From an uncultured Bacteroidales bacterium (GTDB lineage: Bacteria; Bacteroidota; Bacteroidia; Bacteroidales; UBA932): a stretch of DNA of 64,000 bases. Position 1 is the stretch's first letter. Each line of letters opens with the position of its first letter. The stretch is taken from assembly GCA_944325435.1 (NCBI GenBank), contig CALVAC010000001.1, positions 1 through 64,000 on the forward strand, in the 5' to 3' direction. The translations under genes were made by a program, and so were the position numbers. Of the stretch, positions 15,897 to 25,025 are shown in pieces. The notes under the pieces are model-generated. The model was given only the letters and a program-made list of their open reading frames with translations, made no database searches and was not told the origin of the DNA.

Positions 15897-16490
15897 CAGT
15901 CCCAAAAGAGACCATAATTCCTCCATTTTACCCTCTGTATTGAATATCAGCGAATTACCTACGGTATATTCTCACAGGGGGGATATAAAACGAAAAATCG
16001 ACAATTTATCGCACCTTCCACATAAAGAACTGACCTGCAACCTGACTGATTCTGTTTCCAATCTGTTTTTGGAGAAGTTGGCAATTCCATTTAAAGACCT
16101 GTTTATATCGAGATATAGATGACGAGAGTTTCCAAAATAATCTGGATTGAGATAGAAAATTCTGTGAGGATATTGTAGGGGTGCCATATTTTTGATATTT
16201 TCCGTAATATATACCCCTACATGAAATACTACACCCCATTGAAAACTTGACTGGATGAGATATGATAACACAATTTGCATATAAGAGGTCTGTCTGATGA
16301 ACGGGCAGAAACAGATAAGGATAATGACTGATTCTCCGGAATAACTTGATTGGGGACACTGCTGGTGATTCCATGTCAGATAACCAGAAAAATTCAGTTG
16401 AGAATCAAGTATATTCCATTATATATAAGCAGGTTAATCCGGAAAATTTACTTTGGAAATGTTGAACTTTTTGCTTAATTTCATATAACG
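15897..16490. other. AT-rich stretch without a supported gene
   Basis: No credible gene is visible. A 60-codon frame starting from TTG (15940-16122) has no recognisable features. The only structure noted is an inverted repeat, TGTAGGGGT (16174-16182) and ACCCCTACA (16213-16221), 30 bases apart with AT-rich sequence between. Composition is clearly more AT-rich than the flanking core genes, in keeping with foreign origin and decay. Confidence 0.5.
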
Positions 16491-16766
16491 ATTCCAGACC
16501 ATTTGTCTGATCTTGCCCAATTCCGTAAAGACCTTATCTAAAATCCCGCAATGGGAACAGACCTCGGTAATGGAGTACGGAAAATCAGAATGGCAGTCAA
16601 GAGTAAAGGTAAAGGCAAGAGCGGCGGAGTAAGGGTCATTACATTTAATGTGATTATCAATGAAACAGATACGAAAATCACACTCCTTACAGTTTATGAC
16701 AAGTCGAAACAAGAAACCATATCTGACAAAGAAATAAGAATTCTGCTTCGCAGCATAGAGAAGTGA
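16491..16766 (+). pseudogene. RelE/HigB-type toxin remnant
   Basis: The C-terminal two-thirds read as a RelE/ParE-superfamily toxin: NPAMGTDLGNGVRKIRM, then AVKSKGKGKSGGVRVITF and LLTVYDKSKQETISDKEI. In the same frame upstream, LSDLAQFRKDLI is followed by an in-frame TAA (16539-16541), and the N-terminus beyond about 16491 is not recognisable. An ATG at 16551 could still give a 71-residue fragment, which would lack the first strands and helices of the fold. No antitoxin is seen next to it. Confidence 0.7.
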
Positions 16767-16849
16767 TTGAGAAAGACTAATCCCCCGATTCGGTTCCCTA
16801 TGACATTGGTGATAATTACAACCAAAGCGAACATTACTAATGCACCCAT
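16694..16849 (-). CDS. Possible small membrane protein (51 residues), uncertain
   Basis: It begins MGALVMFALVVIITNVIGNR, a single membrane helix, then runs through sequence without features, antisense to the toxin remnant. Its ATG overlaps the TAA of the preceding frame (TAATG at 16847-16851), the same coupling seen in the pair at 15068-15354. The coding tail beyond the helix may be read-through of a decayed gene. Low confidence. Confidence 0.3.
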   Translation of the reverse strand: MGALVMFALVVIITNVIGNRIGGLVFLNHFSMLRSRILISLSDMVSCFDLS

Positions 16850-16976
16850 TATTCGACCTCCTTTTTATCCTTATTCTTGTCCCGTAAGAGATACAATCCC
16901 CAGCCCAAAGTACAGGCAACAGTCAATGCACCTCCTGCATAGATTACCCATTTCTGCGAGAACTCTCCAAAAGCGG
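16849..16976 (-). pseudogene. 5'-truncated small membrane protein next to queE
   Basis: The frame SADSAFGEFSQKWVIYAGG, then ALTVACTLGWGLYLL and a charged tail DKNKDKKEVE, looks like the end of a one-helix membrane protein. There is no start codon in this frame after the queE stop at 16979-16981, so the 5' part seems lost at the junction with queE. This marks the right-hand limit of the decayed accessory region. Confidence 0.4.
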
Positions 16977-16978
16977 AA

Positions 16979-17557
16979 TCAGCGGATTCCGGACAGCTTG
17001 TGTGTCTGCAGAGAAAGTCTCCATACGGGATTTGATTTGCAGTATTCAATGGCTTCGTGGAGGAGAATGCGGTTCCTGTCCGGATCTCCCGTGTCGCATG
17101 GTTGCAGGAACCGGTGCGTTGTCCGGATACCATCGTAAACCGACAAGTCCTGGTCTGCACCTGTATAAACCACCTTCAGCTCATCACAGTCTTTGAGCTG
17201 CCAGGCGGCTTTGGGGGAGAATGTGACCCAGTCTATGTTTTCCGGAAGGGGACGGGTGCCGTTGGTCTCCACAGCCACATATCCTCCGGCAGAATGCAGG
17301 GCATCCACAAACCGGTCATCAATGAAAAGAGACGGCTCTCCACCGGTAAGGACTATATGGTGTGAGGGATACGATGACACCTGCGAAACTATGTCTTCCT
17401 CCGGAACCATGACACCGGAACTGTGCTCCGTGTCACAGAACGGGCAGTTGAGGTTGCAGCCTGAAAAACGGACAAAGACTGCCGGAGTGCCGGTATAATA
17501 GCCTTCACCCTGAAGAGAATAGAAAATCTCGTTGATCTTATATTTCCTCCCTGTCAT
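16979..17557 (-). CDS. queE: 7-carboxy-7-deazaguanine synthase (radical SAM)
   Basis: QueE contracts the ring of 6-carboxytetrahydropterin to CDG, the committed step to preQ0 and queuosine. The radical SAM cluster motif is CNLNCPFC (CxxxCxxC) near residue 33, preceded by SLQGEGYYTGTPAVFVRFSG and followed by the SAM-binding GGEPSL. The C-terminal RLSLQTHKLSGIR is characteristic. The 192-residue length is usual. queD, the preceding pathway enzyme, lies 55 bases upstream on the same strand. Confidence 0.95.
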   Translation of the reverse strand: MTGRKYKINEIFYSLQGEGYYTGTPAVFVRFSGCNLNCPFCDTEHSSGVMVPEEDIVSQVSSYPSHHIVLTGGEPSLFIDDRFVDALHSAGGYVAVETNGTRPLPENIDWVTFSPKAAWQLKDCDELKVVYTGADQDLSVYDGIRTTHRFLQPCDTGDPDRNRILLHEAIEYCKSNPVWRLSLQTHKLSGIR

Positions 17558-17612
17558 ATCTGTCCCGATCCACCTGCATCTCCCGTGCTGACTCCTGCCG
17601 ATTCACCGGATA

Positions 17613-17984
17613 TCACAATATTTTCACTGCATCCTCAAAACCATCCTTTACATAGACTGCTACATTGCCTTCCGACTCCTGGAACATGACCTTGTAGCAA
17701 TTCGGGACCTGTCCGCAGATCCATCGGGCAAGATTCTCGGCCGTGGGATTGAATCCGACCGCATCATTGGCAAAATTATGGTCAAGGCTGTCTTTGACAA
17801 TCTGACTGATGGACGAGAAGTCGGTCACCATCCCGTTCCTGTCGAGCTCCCTGGAGCAGCAGAATACTGTCACGATGGCGTTGTGCCCGTGCAGACGGGT
17901 ACATTTGCTCTCATAATCAAGCGAAAGCCTGTGTGCAAAGGATATCTCAAGTCTCTTCGATACAAAATACATCTTTCCCTCCAT
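17613..17984 (-). CDS. queD: 6-carboxy-5,6,7,8-tetrahydropterin synthase
   Basis: QueD converts dihydroneopterin triphosphate to 6-carboxytetrahydropterin. It is a T-fold enzyme with Zn-ligand histidines in SFAHRL and LHGHN and the catalytic Cys in the preceding CTRLHGH segment. ATG 17984 (MEGKMYFVSKRLEISF) is chosen; ATG 17972 is equally possible, and an earlier in-frame start at 18050 would run through a hairpin. It forms a two-gene queuosine unit with queE. Confidence 0.93.
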   Translation of the reverse strand: MEGKMYFVSKRLEISFAHRLSLDYESKCTRLHGHNAIVTVFCCSRELDRNGMVTDFSSISQIVKDSLDHNFANDAVGFNPTAENLARWICGQVPNCYKVMFQESEGNVAVYVKDGFEDAVKIL

Positions 17985-18007
17985 GGTTTCCGGGCACAAA
18001 CATATAC

Positions 18008-18052
18008 AAAAATCCGTGAATTTTCTCAATTTGCCGATAAGAAAAATCACGG
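18008..18052 (-). promoter_or_regulatory. Terminator-like hairpin in the queD leader
   Basis: Arms 18014-18019 (CCGTGA) and 18047-18052 (TCACGG) pair perfectly and are extended by TTTTC/GAAAA after one mismatch. On the minus strand the stem is followed by ATTTTTG, so it reads as a terminator 24 bases before queD. Two smaller hairpins lie farther upstream (GTGGATG/CATCCAC and CCGC/GCGG). This may be an attenuator or riboswitch platform; it does not match the preQ1 motifs I know. The rest of the 285-base gap up to 18270 shows nothing nameable. Confidence 0.4.
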
Positions 18053-18269
18053 AAAAACGTCATATATCCGCTGCATTGCGGAAAACATGAAAAAATGGTA
18101 TAGTCCGCATCGACATCCACGACAGCAGTGGATGCCATGATATTATGGTTCTCCACGAATATCTGACGGGCAGAATACTTATATGCCGAACAAGTGCACA
18201 GACATATTGCTGCAGTTTTTCTTCCTGTCATGACAACAATAGCGAAAATTTTGATTAAATTTACAGTTG

Positions 18270-21200
18270 ATGCGTGCTTGTGTAATATCAGTAATGTATG
18301 TCCTGCTGTCTTTCGGGGCATGTGTTACTGCGGCCGGGACGGTGCAATACGACAATGTAAGGTTCAAGCATCTTGACGGAGCCGATGGCCTGCCCCATAA
18401 TACCGTATACTCCATAACGCAAGATGACTATGGTTTCATGTGGTTTGCAACAGCCAACGGTCTGTGCCGTTATGACGGATACGAAGTGACTGTATATTCT
18501 CACGCCGAGGAAGACAGCACCTCTCTGAACCATGATTTTGTCAGTCATCTATATAATGACTCTTTCAGACAGTCTATATGGATTTCCACGGATGTCGGGA
18601 TATGCAGGTATGACTATGGGAAAGACTGTTTCCATACTTATGATATAAACGGCAATAATGATGACGATATCACGTTCATTCTTACAAGGGAGGAGCACGA
18701 TCTGCTGGCAGTGTGCAGTGACGGAATATTCAGATACGATTCTTCAGCTGATACCTTCGAACCATTCACCGGATATCAGGGACGTGTCTTTCTGACGGCA
18801 GCCGAGGACTGCTCTTCAAGAATTTGGATAGGGACAGGTTCCGGTCTGATCTGCTATGATCTCCGGCAATCCCGGTATGTCGATCTTCCGGCCACTTTGA
18901 AAAACCTGGGAAAAATATGGATAGAGGTATCTGTCGTATCGGGGACACAACTTGTTCTCTGCAATGACGATTACTGCTATATTTACGATACAATTTCCGG
19001 GACTTTGTATAATCTGTCTCATGAACTCGGCAGGAAGACTTTCAGATGTGCGGAGACGGACGGAGCCGGGAATATTTGGATGGGCACCGAGTATGGGATT
19101 TACGTCTATGACAGTTCATGGAAATTGCTGGCTCATTATGATCAGTCGGAGGAGGATATCAGCGAACTGAATGATTCTCCAGTGTACAGTATTTTCCGGG
19201 ACGGGGATGACAACATGTGGGTAGGAACATATTTCGGTGGAGTGAACTACTTTGTTTCAGGGTCCGACCAGTTCAGGACATGGTCTTACGGAAGCAGCCA
19301 CAATACTCTCAGCGGAAAGGCAATCAGACAGATAGAAAATGCTCCGGACGGAGGGCTCTATATCGCGACGGAAGATGGAGGACTCAACCATATCGGTCCG
19401 GACGGCACTATCACAAGATCAGATGTTATCCATCGCAGGATGGCCATAGATGCCAAGAACGTGCATTCTCTGCTTGTAGATGAAGACGGCAGCCTCTGGA
19501 TAGGCCTGTTTCTGAAAGGAGTCCTCCATTATATGCCGGACAGGGATATAACTGTGGATTACAGCGCTTTGACGGAAGATGTATCCTCCGGGTTCGACAT
19601 AATCGGGGATATGAGGGGCAATATATGGTATGCCGGGCCTTCAGGGCTGTTCAGGATAGACCGGAACAGACTAAATGCGGCTCCCAGAAAAATCTCCCCT
19701 CTGCGGTTTCTTGACCTTGCCGTTCACGATGACTCTACCCTATGGATAGGAGCAAGGAAAGGAGGCCTGTATTCTGTGAATACGAATACTTTCAAGGTAT
19801 CGAGGCTCCCCTATCTGTCATCGGATGAATTGCATGTGACCGACATATTCAGAGATTCACGCGACCGGATGTGGGTTGCCACCGACCATCACGGTCTGTA
19901 CGAACTGGATGCAGAAGGGAGATTGCTGGCTTCCTACGGGAAGGAACTGATAGGGTCGGATTCTGTCAAAAGCATAATCGAAGACAGTTCCGGGAATTTC
20001 TGGGCAGGAACGGGAAACGGTCTCGTATGTATCAGCGGGACGGACAGGTCTTGTGTAAAATATACTTCGTCAGACGGTCTGCCTGCCGATCAGTTCAATT
20101 ACACGTCTGCCTGTCTGCGACCGGACGGAGAACTGTGTTTCGGAACTATAGACGGAATGGTGTCGTTCTATCCGGAAAAGGTAAGGCAGGAAAAGCCCTC
20201 ATTCAAGATTGTAGTGACAGGTATTTCGATGGACGGTGAATATATCTCTCCCGAGGATACGGAATCCCCATCTGCCGGTTCTGTTTCCGCTTTGAATGGA
20301 ATAGTGTTGAAACACAGACAGTCAAGATCATTCCAGATAGATTATTCAGGCCTGAATTACAGGTACAGCAGCGATACGAGATACGCAATGATGATGGAAG
20401 GTGTGGATGAAGACTGGCAGGCTATCGGGAATCAGCATCAAGTACGATTTACCGGATTGAGGGCCGGCAACTATTTATTCAAGGTCAAGGCGGGCATAGA
20501 TGGCGTCAACTGGGATGATGCAGGGCAGTTGGATCTTGCCATACGGGTACTGCCTCCATGGTATGCCTCTCCTGTGGCGTTCTGCATGTATGTCCTATGC
20601 TCAGTACTTGTACTGTGGTGGAGCTACAGATGGTACAGGGCAAGACTGTCACTGAAAATGAGACTGGAGGCAGAGCACGACAGGAGACTCAACATTGAAA
20701 AGATGAACAGGGCAAAGACGGATTTTTTCACTTATGTATCTCACGATCTGAAGACTCCTCTTACGCTTATTCTCTCGCCTTTGCAGGAGATGCTTGGAAG
20801 TTCGAGGCTCAACGAGGATGACAGGAGCAAACTGTCAGTAGTGTACCGCAATGCAAACAGAATGAATTATCTGATCAAGGAACTTCTGACTTTCAGTAAG
20901 ATAGAAATGAAGCAGAAGAAGATTCTCGTAAGGCAGGGCGACATAATGCGTTTTATGGATGAAACTTCGAAGATATTCGGCATGATAGCCAGAGAAAAGG
21001 ATATCGATTTCGTAGTCAGACTTGAAGATACGGGGAAGAAAGTATGGTTTTCCCCGTCAAGTCTGGAGAGAATACTGTACAACCTGCTTTCCAATGCATT
21101 CAAGTATACGGATACAGGCGGATGCGTGACTCTCGGCGCTCATTTTGATGAAAAGGAAGGGAATACCATCGCCGTGATTTCCGTCAAGGATACCGGAAGG

Positions 21201-22280
21201 GGGATACCGCAAGATTCCCTGAAAAGAATATTCGACAGCTATTATCAGGTAGACCGGCGCGACCACAGGGAAGGTTTCGGACTGGGACTGGCCCTGACCC
21301 GTTCGCTGATAAAAATCCACAAAGGCGAAATAGATGTCATAAGCGAGGTTGGCAAAGGCACCGAATTCATCGTTTCCCTGAATGTGTCGGATAACGCTTT
21401 CAGCCCCGATGAACGGTCATCCGAAAGCATAACCGGAGACGAAATACGCAAATACAATCAGAGGATACAGGATACTCTTGAACTTATACCTGAAAGACTG
21501 GAGTCAAAGGCAGACAGGGAAGAGAAAGAGACAGTACTTGTAGTTGAGGACAGTCCGGAAATGAATGACTATATAACCGGCATTTTCAACCATGGTTACA
21601 GGGTCCTACGGGCATACGACGGGCAGGAAGCTATCGACATGTTGTCGAAAAATATGCCGGACATAATCGTATCCGATGTAATGATGCCGAAGTTGGACGG
21701 ACTTGCCATGCTGGCGAAAATACGGGACGATGTGAAGACAAGCCATATCCCGGTCGTACTTCTGACGGCAAAGACCGATGAGAACGACCATACCGATGGC
21801 TACCTCCACGGAGCAGATGCATATATAGACAAGCCGTTCAATGCCAAAAACCTCGAACTGTTAGTCAAGAACACCATTTCAGGCAGGCGCAGGAATATCG
21901 AACATTTCAGGAAGATGGGAGAAATGAACGTGAAGGAGATTACGAACAATCCTCGTGACGAGGCTTTCATGGAGAAACTTGTGGGACTGATAATGGACAA
22001 TATCAGGGAAGAAAGATTCGGGGTCGCGGAGATAACCGCCGGAATGAATGTCAGCCGCAGCCTCCTGCACATGAAACTGAAATCGCTCGCAGGCTGCTCA
22101 ATCACGCAGTTCATCAGAAACATAAAAATGAAAGAAGCCAGGACATGCCTGGCTAACGGAATGAATGTCTCTGAAACTGCCTATGCCGTGGGCATGGCGG
22201 ATCCAAACTATTTTACAAAATGTTTCAAGGCAGAGTTCAACATAACTCCTACAGAATACCTGAAGTCCATACGCAAATGA
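18270..22280 (+). CDS. Hybrid two-component system regulator (sensor kinase + response regulator + AraC output)
   Basis: This is a one-protein signalling system of about 1336 residues that senses glycan fragments in the periplasm and switches on the adjacent utilisation locus. Order: signal segment (1-24); two-component-regulator propeller repeats (about 30-660, e.g. DDYGFMWFATANGLCRYDG and GNIWMGTEYGIYVYD); Y_Y_Y domain (about 680-755); one membrane helix (near 770-790); HisKA with phospho-acceptor His in YVSHDLKTPL (about 824); HATPase with GFGLGLAL; receiver with VLVVEDSPEMND and phospho-acceptor Asp in IIVSDVMMPKLDG (about 1136); and an AraC-type DNA-binding domain (about 1235-1336). It is convergent with the last gene of the locus, 16 bases apart. 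The start is ATG 18270; TTG 18267 is an alternative. Confidence 0.95.
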   Translation: MRACVISVMYVLLSFGACVTAAGTVQYDNVRFKHLDGADGLPHNTVYSITQDDYGFMWFATANGLCRYDGYEVTVYSHAEEDSTSLNHDFVSHLYNDSFRQSIWISTDVGICRYDYGKDCFHTYDINGNNDDDITFILTREEHDLLAVCSDGIFRYDSSADTFEPFTGYQGRVFLTAAEDCSSRIWIGTGSGLICYDLRQSRYVDLPATLKNLGKIWIEVSVVSGTQLVLCNDDYCYIYDTISGTLYNLSHELGRKTFRCAETDGAGNIWMGTEYGIYVYDSSWKLLAHYDQSEEDISELNDSPVYSIFRDGDDNMWVGTYFGGVNYFVSGSDQFRTWSYGSSHNTLSGKAIRQIENAPDGGLYIATEDGGLNHIGPDGTITRSDVIHRRMAIDAKNVHSLLVDEDGSLWIGLFLKGVLHYMPDRDITVDYSALTEDVSSGFDIIGDMRGNIWYAGPSGLFRIDRNRLNAAPRKISPLRFLDLAVHDDSTLWIGARKGGLYSVNTNTFKVSRLPYLSSDELHVTDIFRDSRDRMWVATDHHGLYELDAEGRLLASYGKELIGSDSVKSIIEDSSGNFWAGTGNGLVCISGTDRSCVKYTSSDGLPADQFNYTSACLRPDGELCFGTIDGMVSFYPEKVRQEKPSFKIVVTGISMDGEYISPEDTESPSAGSVSALNGIVLKHRQSRSFQIDYSGLNYRYSSDTRYAMMMEGVDEDWQAIGNQHQVRFTGLRAGNYLFKVKAGIDGVNWDDAGQLDLAIRVLPPWYASPVAFCMYVLCSVLVLWWSYRWYRARLSLKMRLEAEHDRRLNIEKMNRAKTDFFTYVSHDLKTPLTLILSPLQEMLGSSRLNEDDRSKLSVVYRNANRMNYLIKELLTFSKIEMKQKKILVRQGDIMRFMDETSKIFGMIAREKDIDFVVRLEDTGKKVWFSPSSLERILYNLLSNAFKYTDTGGCVTLGAHFDEKEGNTIAVISVKDTGRGIPQDSLKRIFDSYYQVDRRDHREGFGLGLALTRSLIKIHKGEIDVISEVGKGTEFIVSLNVSDNAFSPDERSSESITGDEIRKYNQRIQDTLELIPERLESKADREEKETVLVVEDSPEMNDYITGIFNHGYRVLRAYDGQEAIDMLSKNMPDIIVSDVMMPKLDGLAMLAKIRDDVKTSHIPVVLLTAKTDENDHTDGYLHGADAYIDKPFNAKNLELLVKNTISGRRRNIEHFRKMGEMNVKEITNNPRDEAFMEKLVGLIMDNIREERFGVAEITAGMNVSRSLLHMKLKSLAGCSITQFIRNIKMKEARTCLANGMNVSETAYAVGMADPNYFTKCFKAEFNITPTEYLKSIRK

Positions 22281-22296
22281 ACCCTGCCTGTTGTAT

Positions 22297-23199
22297 CTAC
22301 CACTCCTCGAAACGGAGGTCCGCTTCAGGATTCTGGCGGCGGATGAGTTCCTCCTCGACCCTGTATTGTACCCCGTTTCTCTCGAACGTATAGGAAAGTG
22401 TGAACTTCGGCTGTGGTCCGGCCAGTTCGAGTCCTTCCGCTTCCGGGTCGAGAACTGCCGTAGCGTCAATGACGGCGACAGAACCTCCGGCCTCTATGGC
22501 CACGCTCATGTCATCATTGACGGTCAGGTTGACGGCTTCCCCCGTCTCCGTAGTATTGCCGAATCCCGGCCGCTGTATTTTGTCCCTCGACAGTGATATT
22601 ATGTCACGGGTAATGTTCCTGCTCAGGTCTTTATTGCTGTACACAGTTACTTCATTTGTCGAAAGATTCGTCATCTGCCCCTTGACATAGTATGTGCCGT
22701 GCCAGCGGCTGACGAATTTGACTGCCACGATGCTGTAGTCCTTCGGATTGCCGTTTACGTCCGTGGCGACTTCTTCCTGACTGTGGCCCGTAAGCCTGAA
22801 CGGGATGGCATAATATGTTCCGAGGGCATTGACGTCATTGTAGAATTCATCGGAAAAGTTCACGCGGACATCGCAGATGGCAAGGTTCGTATTGCTCACA
22901 CTCATCCTGTCAGGGTCTGCCAGAGTGTAGTATTCTTCAGGCATCAGCGTAAGGGACGTCCCTTCGAGAAGCGAAGGATCGATTTCAAAGGTGGCCCAGT
23001 CGGAGGGATCGACCTCCCGTTTCCCGCCTATGGCAACTCCGACCTTTATGGACATGCCGGTATCCGCCACAAGGGTTCTTAAAGGTCTCTGTGATGCAAA
23101 ATAAGCCCTCGTCACATCGAAATCCTTTTCATAGGACTCATAACAGGAAGAGACACTTAATGCTATAAGTGCGATCAGTATATGGTTGAATTTTTTCAT
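22297..23199 (-). CDS. Surface lipoprotein with DUF1735/DUF4361-like architecture
   Basis: The 300-residue protein starts with a lipoprotein signal peptide (Cys19 in SVSSC). Residues about 35-150 resemble the DUF1735 beta-sandwich (DSWATFE-like, LTLMPEEYYTL). The C-terminal part, with HGTYYVKG and a closing FTLSYTFERNGVQYRVEEE segment, resembles DUF4361. Such lipoproteins typically sit beside SusC/SusD and bind glycan at the cell surface. It is the last gene of the minus-strand locus, 22 bases after the second SusD. Substrate unknown. Confidence 0.8.
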   Translation of the reverse strand: MKKFNHILIALIALSVSSCYESYEKDFDVTRAYFASQRPLRTLVADTGMSIKVGVAIGGKREVDPSDWATFEIDPSLLEGTSLTLMPEEYYTLADPDRMSVSNTNLAICDVRVNFSDEFYNDVNALGTYYAIPFRLTGHSQEEVATDVNGNPKDYSIVAVKFVSRWHGTYYVKGQMTNLSTNEVTVYSNKDLSRNITRDIISLSRDKIQRPGFGNTTETGEAVNLTVNDDMSVAIEAGGSVAVIDATAVLDPEAEGLELAGPQPKFTLSYTFERNGVQYRVEEELIRRQNPEADLRFEEW

Positions 23200-23221
23200 A
23201 TCGCTTTATATTGAATTTGTT

Positions 23222-25012
23222 TTACCAACCCATATTGTTTACGAGATTCGGGTTCTTGCTTGTTTCCGCATACGGAAGCGGTGCATAATAATTGGCTATG
23301 CCATATTTCCTGTGTTCGACAACCTTTTCCTTGAATGAGAATGTGTTGTCTGTATTCCTCGTTATCTCTACACCGTATATATCCTCATCCAACGGAAGCA
23401 GCCAGCGTCTCATGTCGAAGTAGCGATGGTTTTCAAAGGCAAACTCCAGTCTTCTTTCGTTCTGTATGAGCGCCCTGAACCGGTCCTTGTCATCAGCGCA
23501 CTCTTCCAGCCATGTGTCATCCATTATGCCTCCGGCCAAGTTACGGACTGATTTCATTATGTCATAGGCCGATACGGTGCTCCCTTCTCCGGCAACCTTC
23601 GGACCGTATGCTTCGTTTGAGGCCTCAGCATAGTTCAAAAGGACTTCGGACTTACGCAACAGAGGATTATAGTGGGCTGTCCCGGATGAAGCGACAGGAT
23701 TGAGCATGCCTGATGTCGTGGAAACGAACTTAGCGAGATAGTACCCTGTTGTGGTAGCATTCTCATTGAAACTGTGAGAGTCCCTGCCGCCATCCGACAT
23801 GTCAAGCTGCTCTCCCGAGTTTCCGAAAGTGCTGTTCTGACAGTAAATTATCCTGGAGAAACGGTCGTCCATTATTGAATAGAGCCTTGTCATGTCGAGT
23901 CCCGGCTCGTTCAGATCTATCCCTGACCGAGGATCGGTCACAGGAAAGCCGTTCCTGGCATAGAACGCCTTTACCAGATTGTGCGATGGGACGGTCATTG
24001 CCTTGCCGAACCAGTACGGAGGGAAATGATTTGCTTCGAGGAGATTGTTGTTGAAGTATCTCCTGAATGCAAAATCGGCACTTTCAGACTGTGCATTGGC
24101 AATGTTTTCCGGGAGTACGGGCACATACGTTCCGAACCCATCCATGGAAAGTATTTCAGCTATCTGACGCGCCACAAGTTCCCATTTCTTCTGATACAGA
24201 TTCGGATTGACGATTTCATATTTCCCCATACCCGTTATCCTGACGATATCGTCATCTTGCATTGCAGGGCTGGCACTGTATACCAGGACGCGGCTCTTGA
24301 GGACGGCGGCGGCTCCTGTTGTCGCGCGGCCTTGCTGGGTCGAGCCGAAATTCTGGTCGCTGCCGCTATATGATGCAGGGAGAAGTTCCATGGCGAGATC
24401 CAGGTCGCTGCAGATGAAATCAACTGTCGCCTGATAAGTCGGCCTTATGAATTCACCGTTGTCTGATGCTTCCTCATAAGAGAAGAAATGGTCTGCGAGC
24501 GGTATACCGAGAGCCTTTCCATCTGCGCTTTTGCCTCCGTACATCCTGAGCAGTTCGAAGTGCCACCATGCCCTCAGGAAATAGGCTTCCCCGCGAAGTC
24601 TGTTTTTGATCATGGCATCCTTCTCCGGATCTTCCCTGTTGTACAGGATGTTGTCTCCGAGACCGTTCTCAAGGAAAGAGTTGATGTATTCCAGCATACT
24701 GTAGCATGTAGCCCAGTTCCCTATCGGGTTGTTGAATGCTGTCATTGCACCCTGTCCGAGCAGATAGACGGATGCGCTGTGCTGAGTGCATACGGCATTG
24801 TCCGTAGCGGCATCGAGAAAATTCTCCGCATAACAGTCAGGACGGTTGCTGATGCCGTTATAGGCTTTATGCAACACTCCCATGGCAAGTTCCGGAATCC
24901 TCCACACATCATCATCTCCTATCTGCCAGGTCACCTTGGTGTCAAGGACGTTTTCGCAACTGCTCATAAGAAGCAGAACCCCTGCCGTAATCATTATATA
25001 CAGTCTTTTCAT
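23222..25012 (-). CDS. susD: SusD-like surface glycan-binding lipoprotein (pair 2)
   Basis: The 596-residue protein has a lipoprotein signal (Cys19 in LLLMSSC) followed by the helical TPR scaffold of SusD/RagB. Visible family landmarks are RGEAYFLRAWWHFELLRMYG near residue 140 and a C-terminal block LIQNERRLEFAFENHRYFD with RRW. It would lid the SusC transporter encoded directly upstream (13 bases). Sequence is clearly different from pair 1, so it probably handles a different fragment of the same glycan. Confidence 0.93.
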   Translation of the reverse strand: MKRLYIMITAGVLLLMSSCENVLDTKVTWQIGDDDVWRIPELAMGVLHKAYNGISNRPDCYAENFLDAATDNAVCTQHSASVYLLGQGAMTAFNNPIGNWATCYSMLEYINSFLENGLGDNILYNREDPEKDAMIKNRLRGEAYFLRAWWHFELLRMYGGKSADGKALGIPLADHFFSYEEASDNGEFIRPTYQATVDFICSDLDLAMELLPASYSGSDQNFGSTQQGRATTGAAAVLKSRVLVYSASPAMQDDDIVRITGMGKYEIVNPNLYQKKWELVARQIAEILSMDGFGTYVPVLPENIANAQSESADFAFRRYFNNNLLEANHFPPYWFGKAMTVPSHNLVKAFYARNGFPVTDPRSGIDLNEPGLDMTRLYSIMDDRFSRIIYCQNSTFGNSGEQLDMSDGGRDSHSFNENATTTGYYLAKFVSTTSGMLNPVASSGTAHYNPLLRKSEVLLNYAEASNEAYGPKVAGEGSTVSAYDIMKSVRNLAGGIMDDTWLEECADDKDRFRALIQNERRLEFAFENHRYFDMRRWLLPLDEDIYGVEITRNTDNTFSFKEKVVEHRKYGIANYYAPLPYAETSKNPNLVNNMGW

Positions 25013-25025
25013 ATCTTCTGGATTA

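Noticed and set aside
17947..18321. 124-codon minus-strand frame in the queD leader
   Set aside because: It overlaps the queD start in another frame, runs through the hairpins and into the HTCS gene, and has no recognisable domain.
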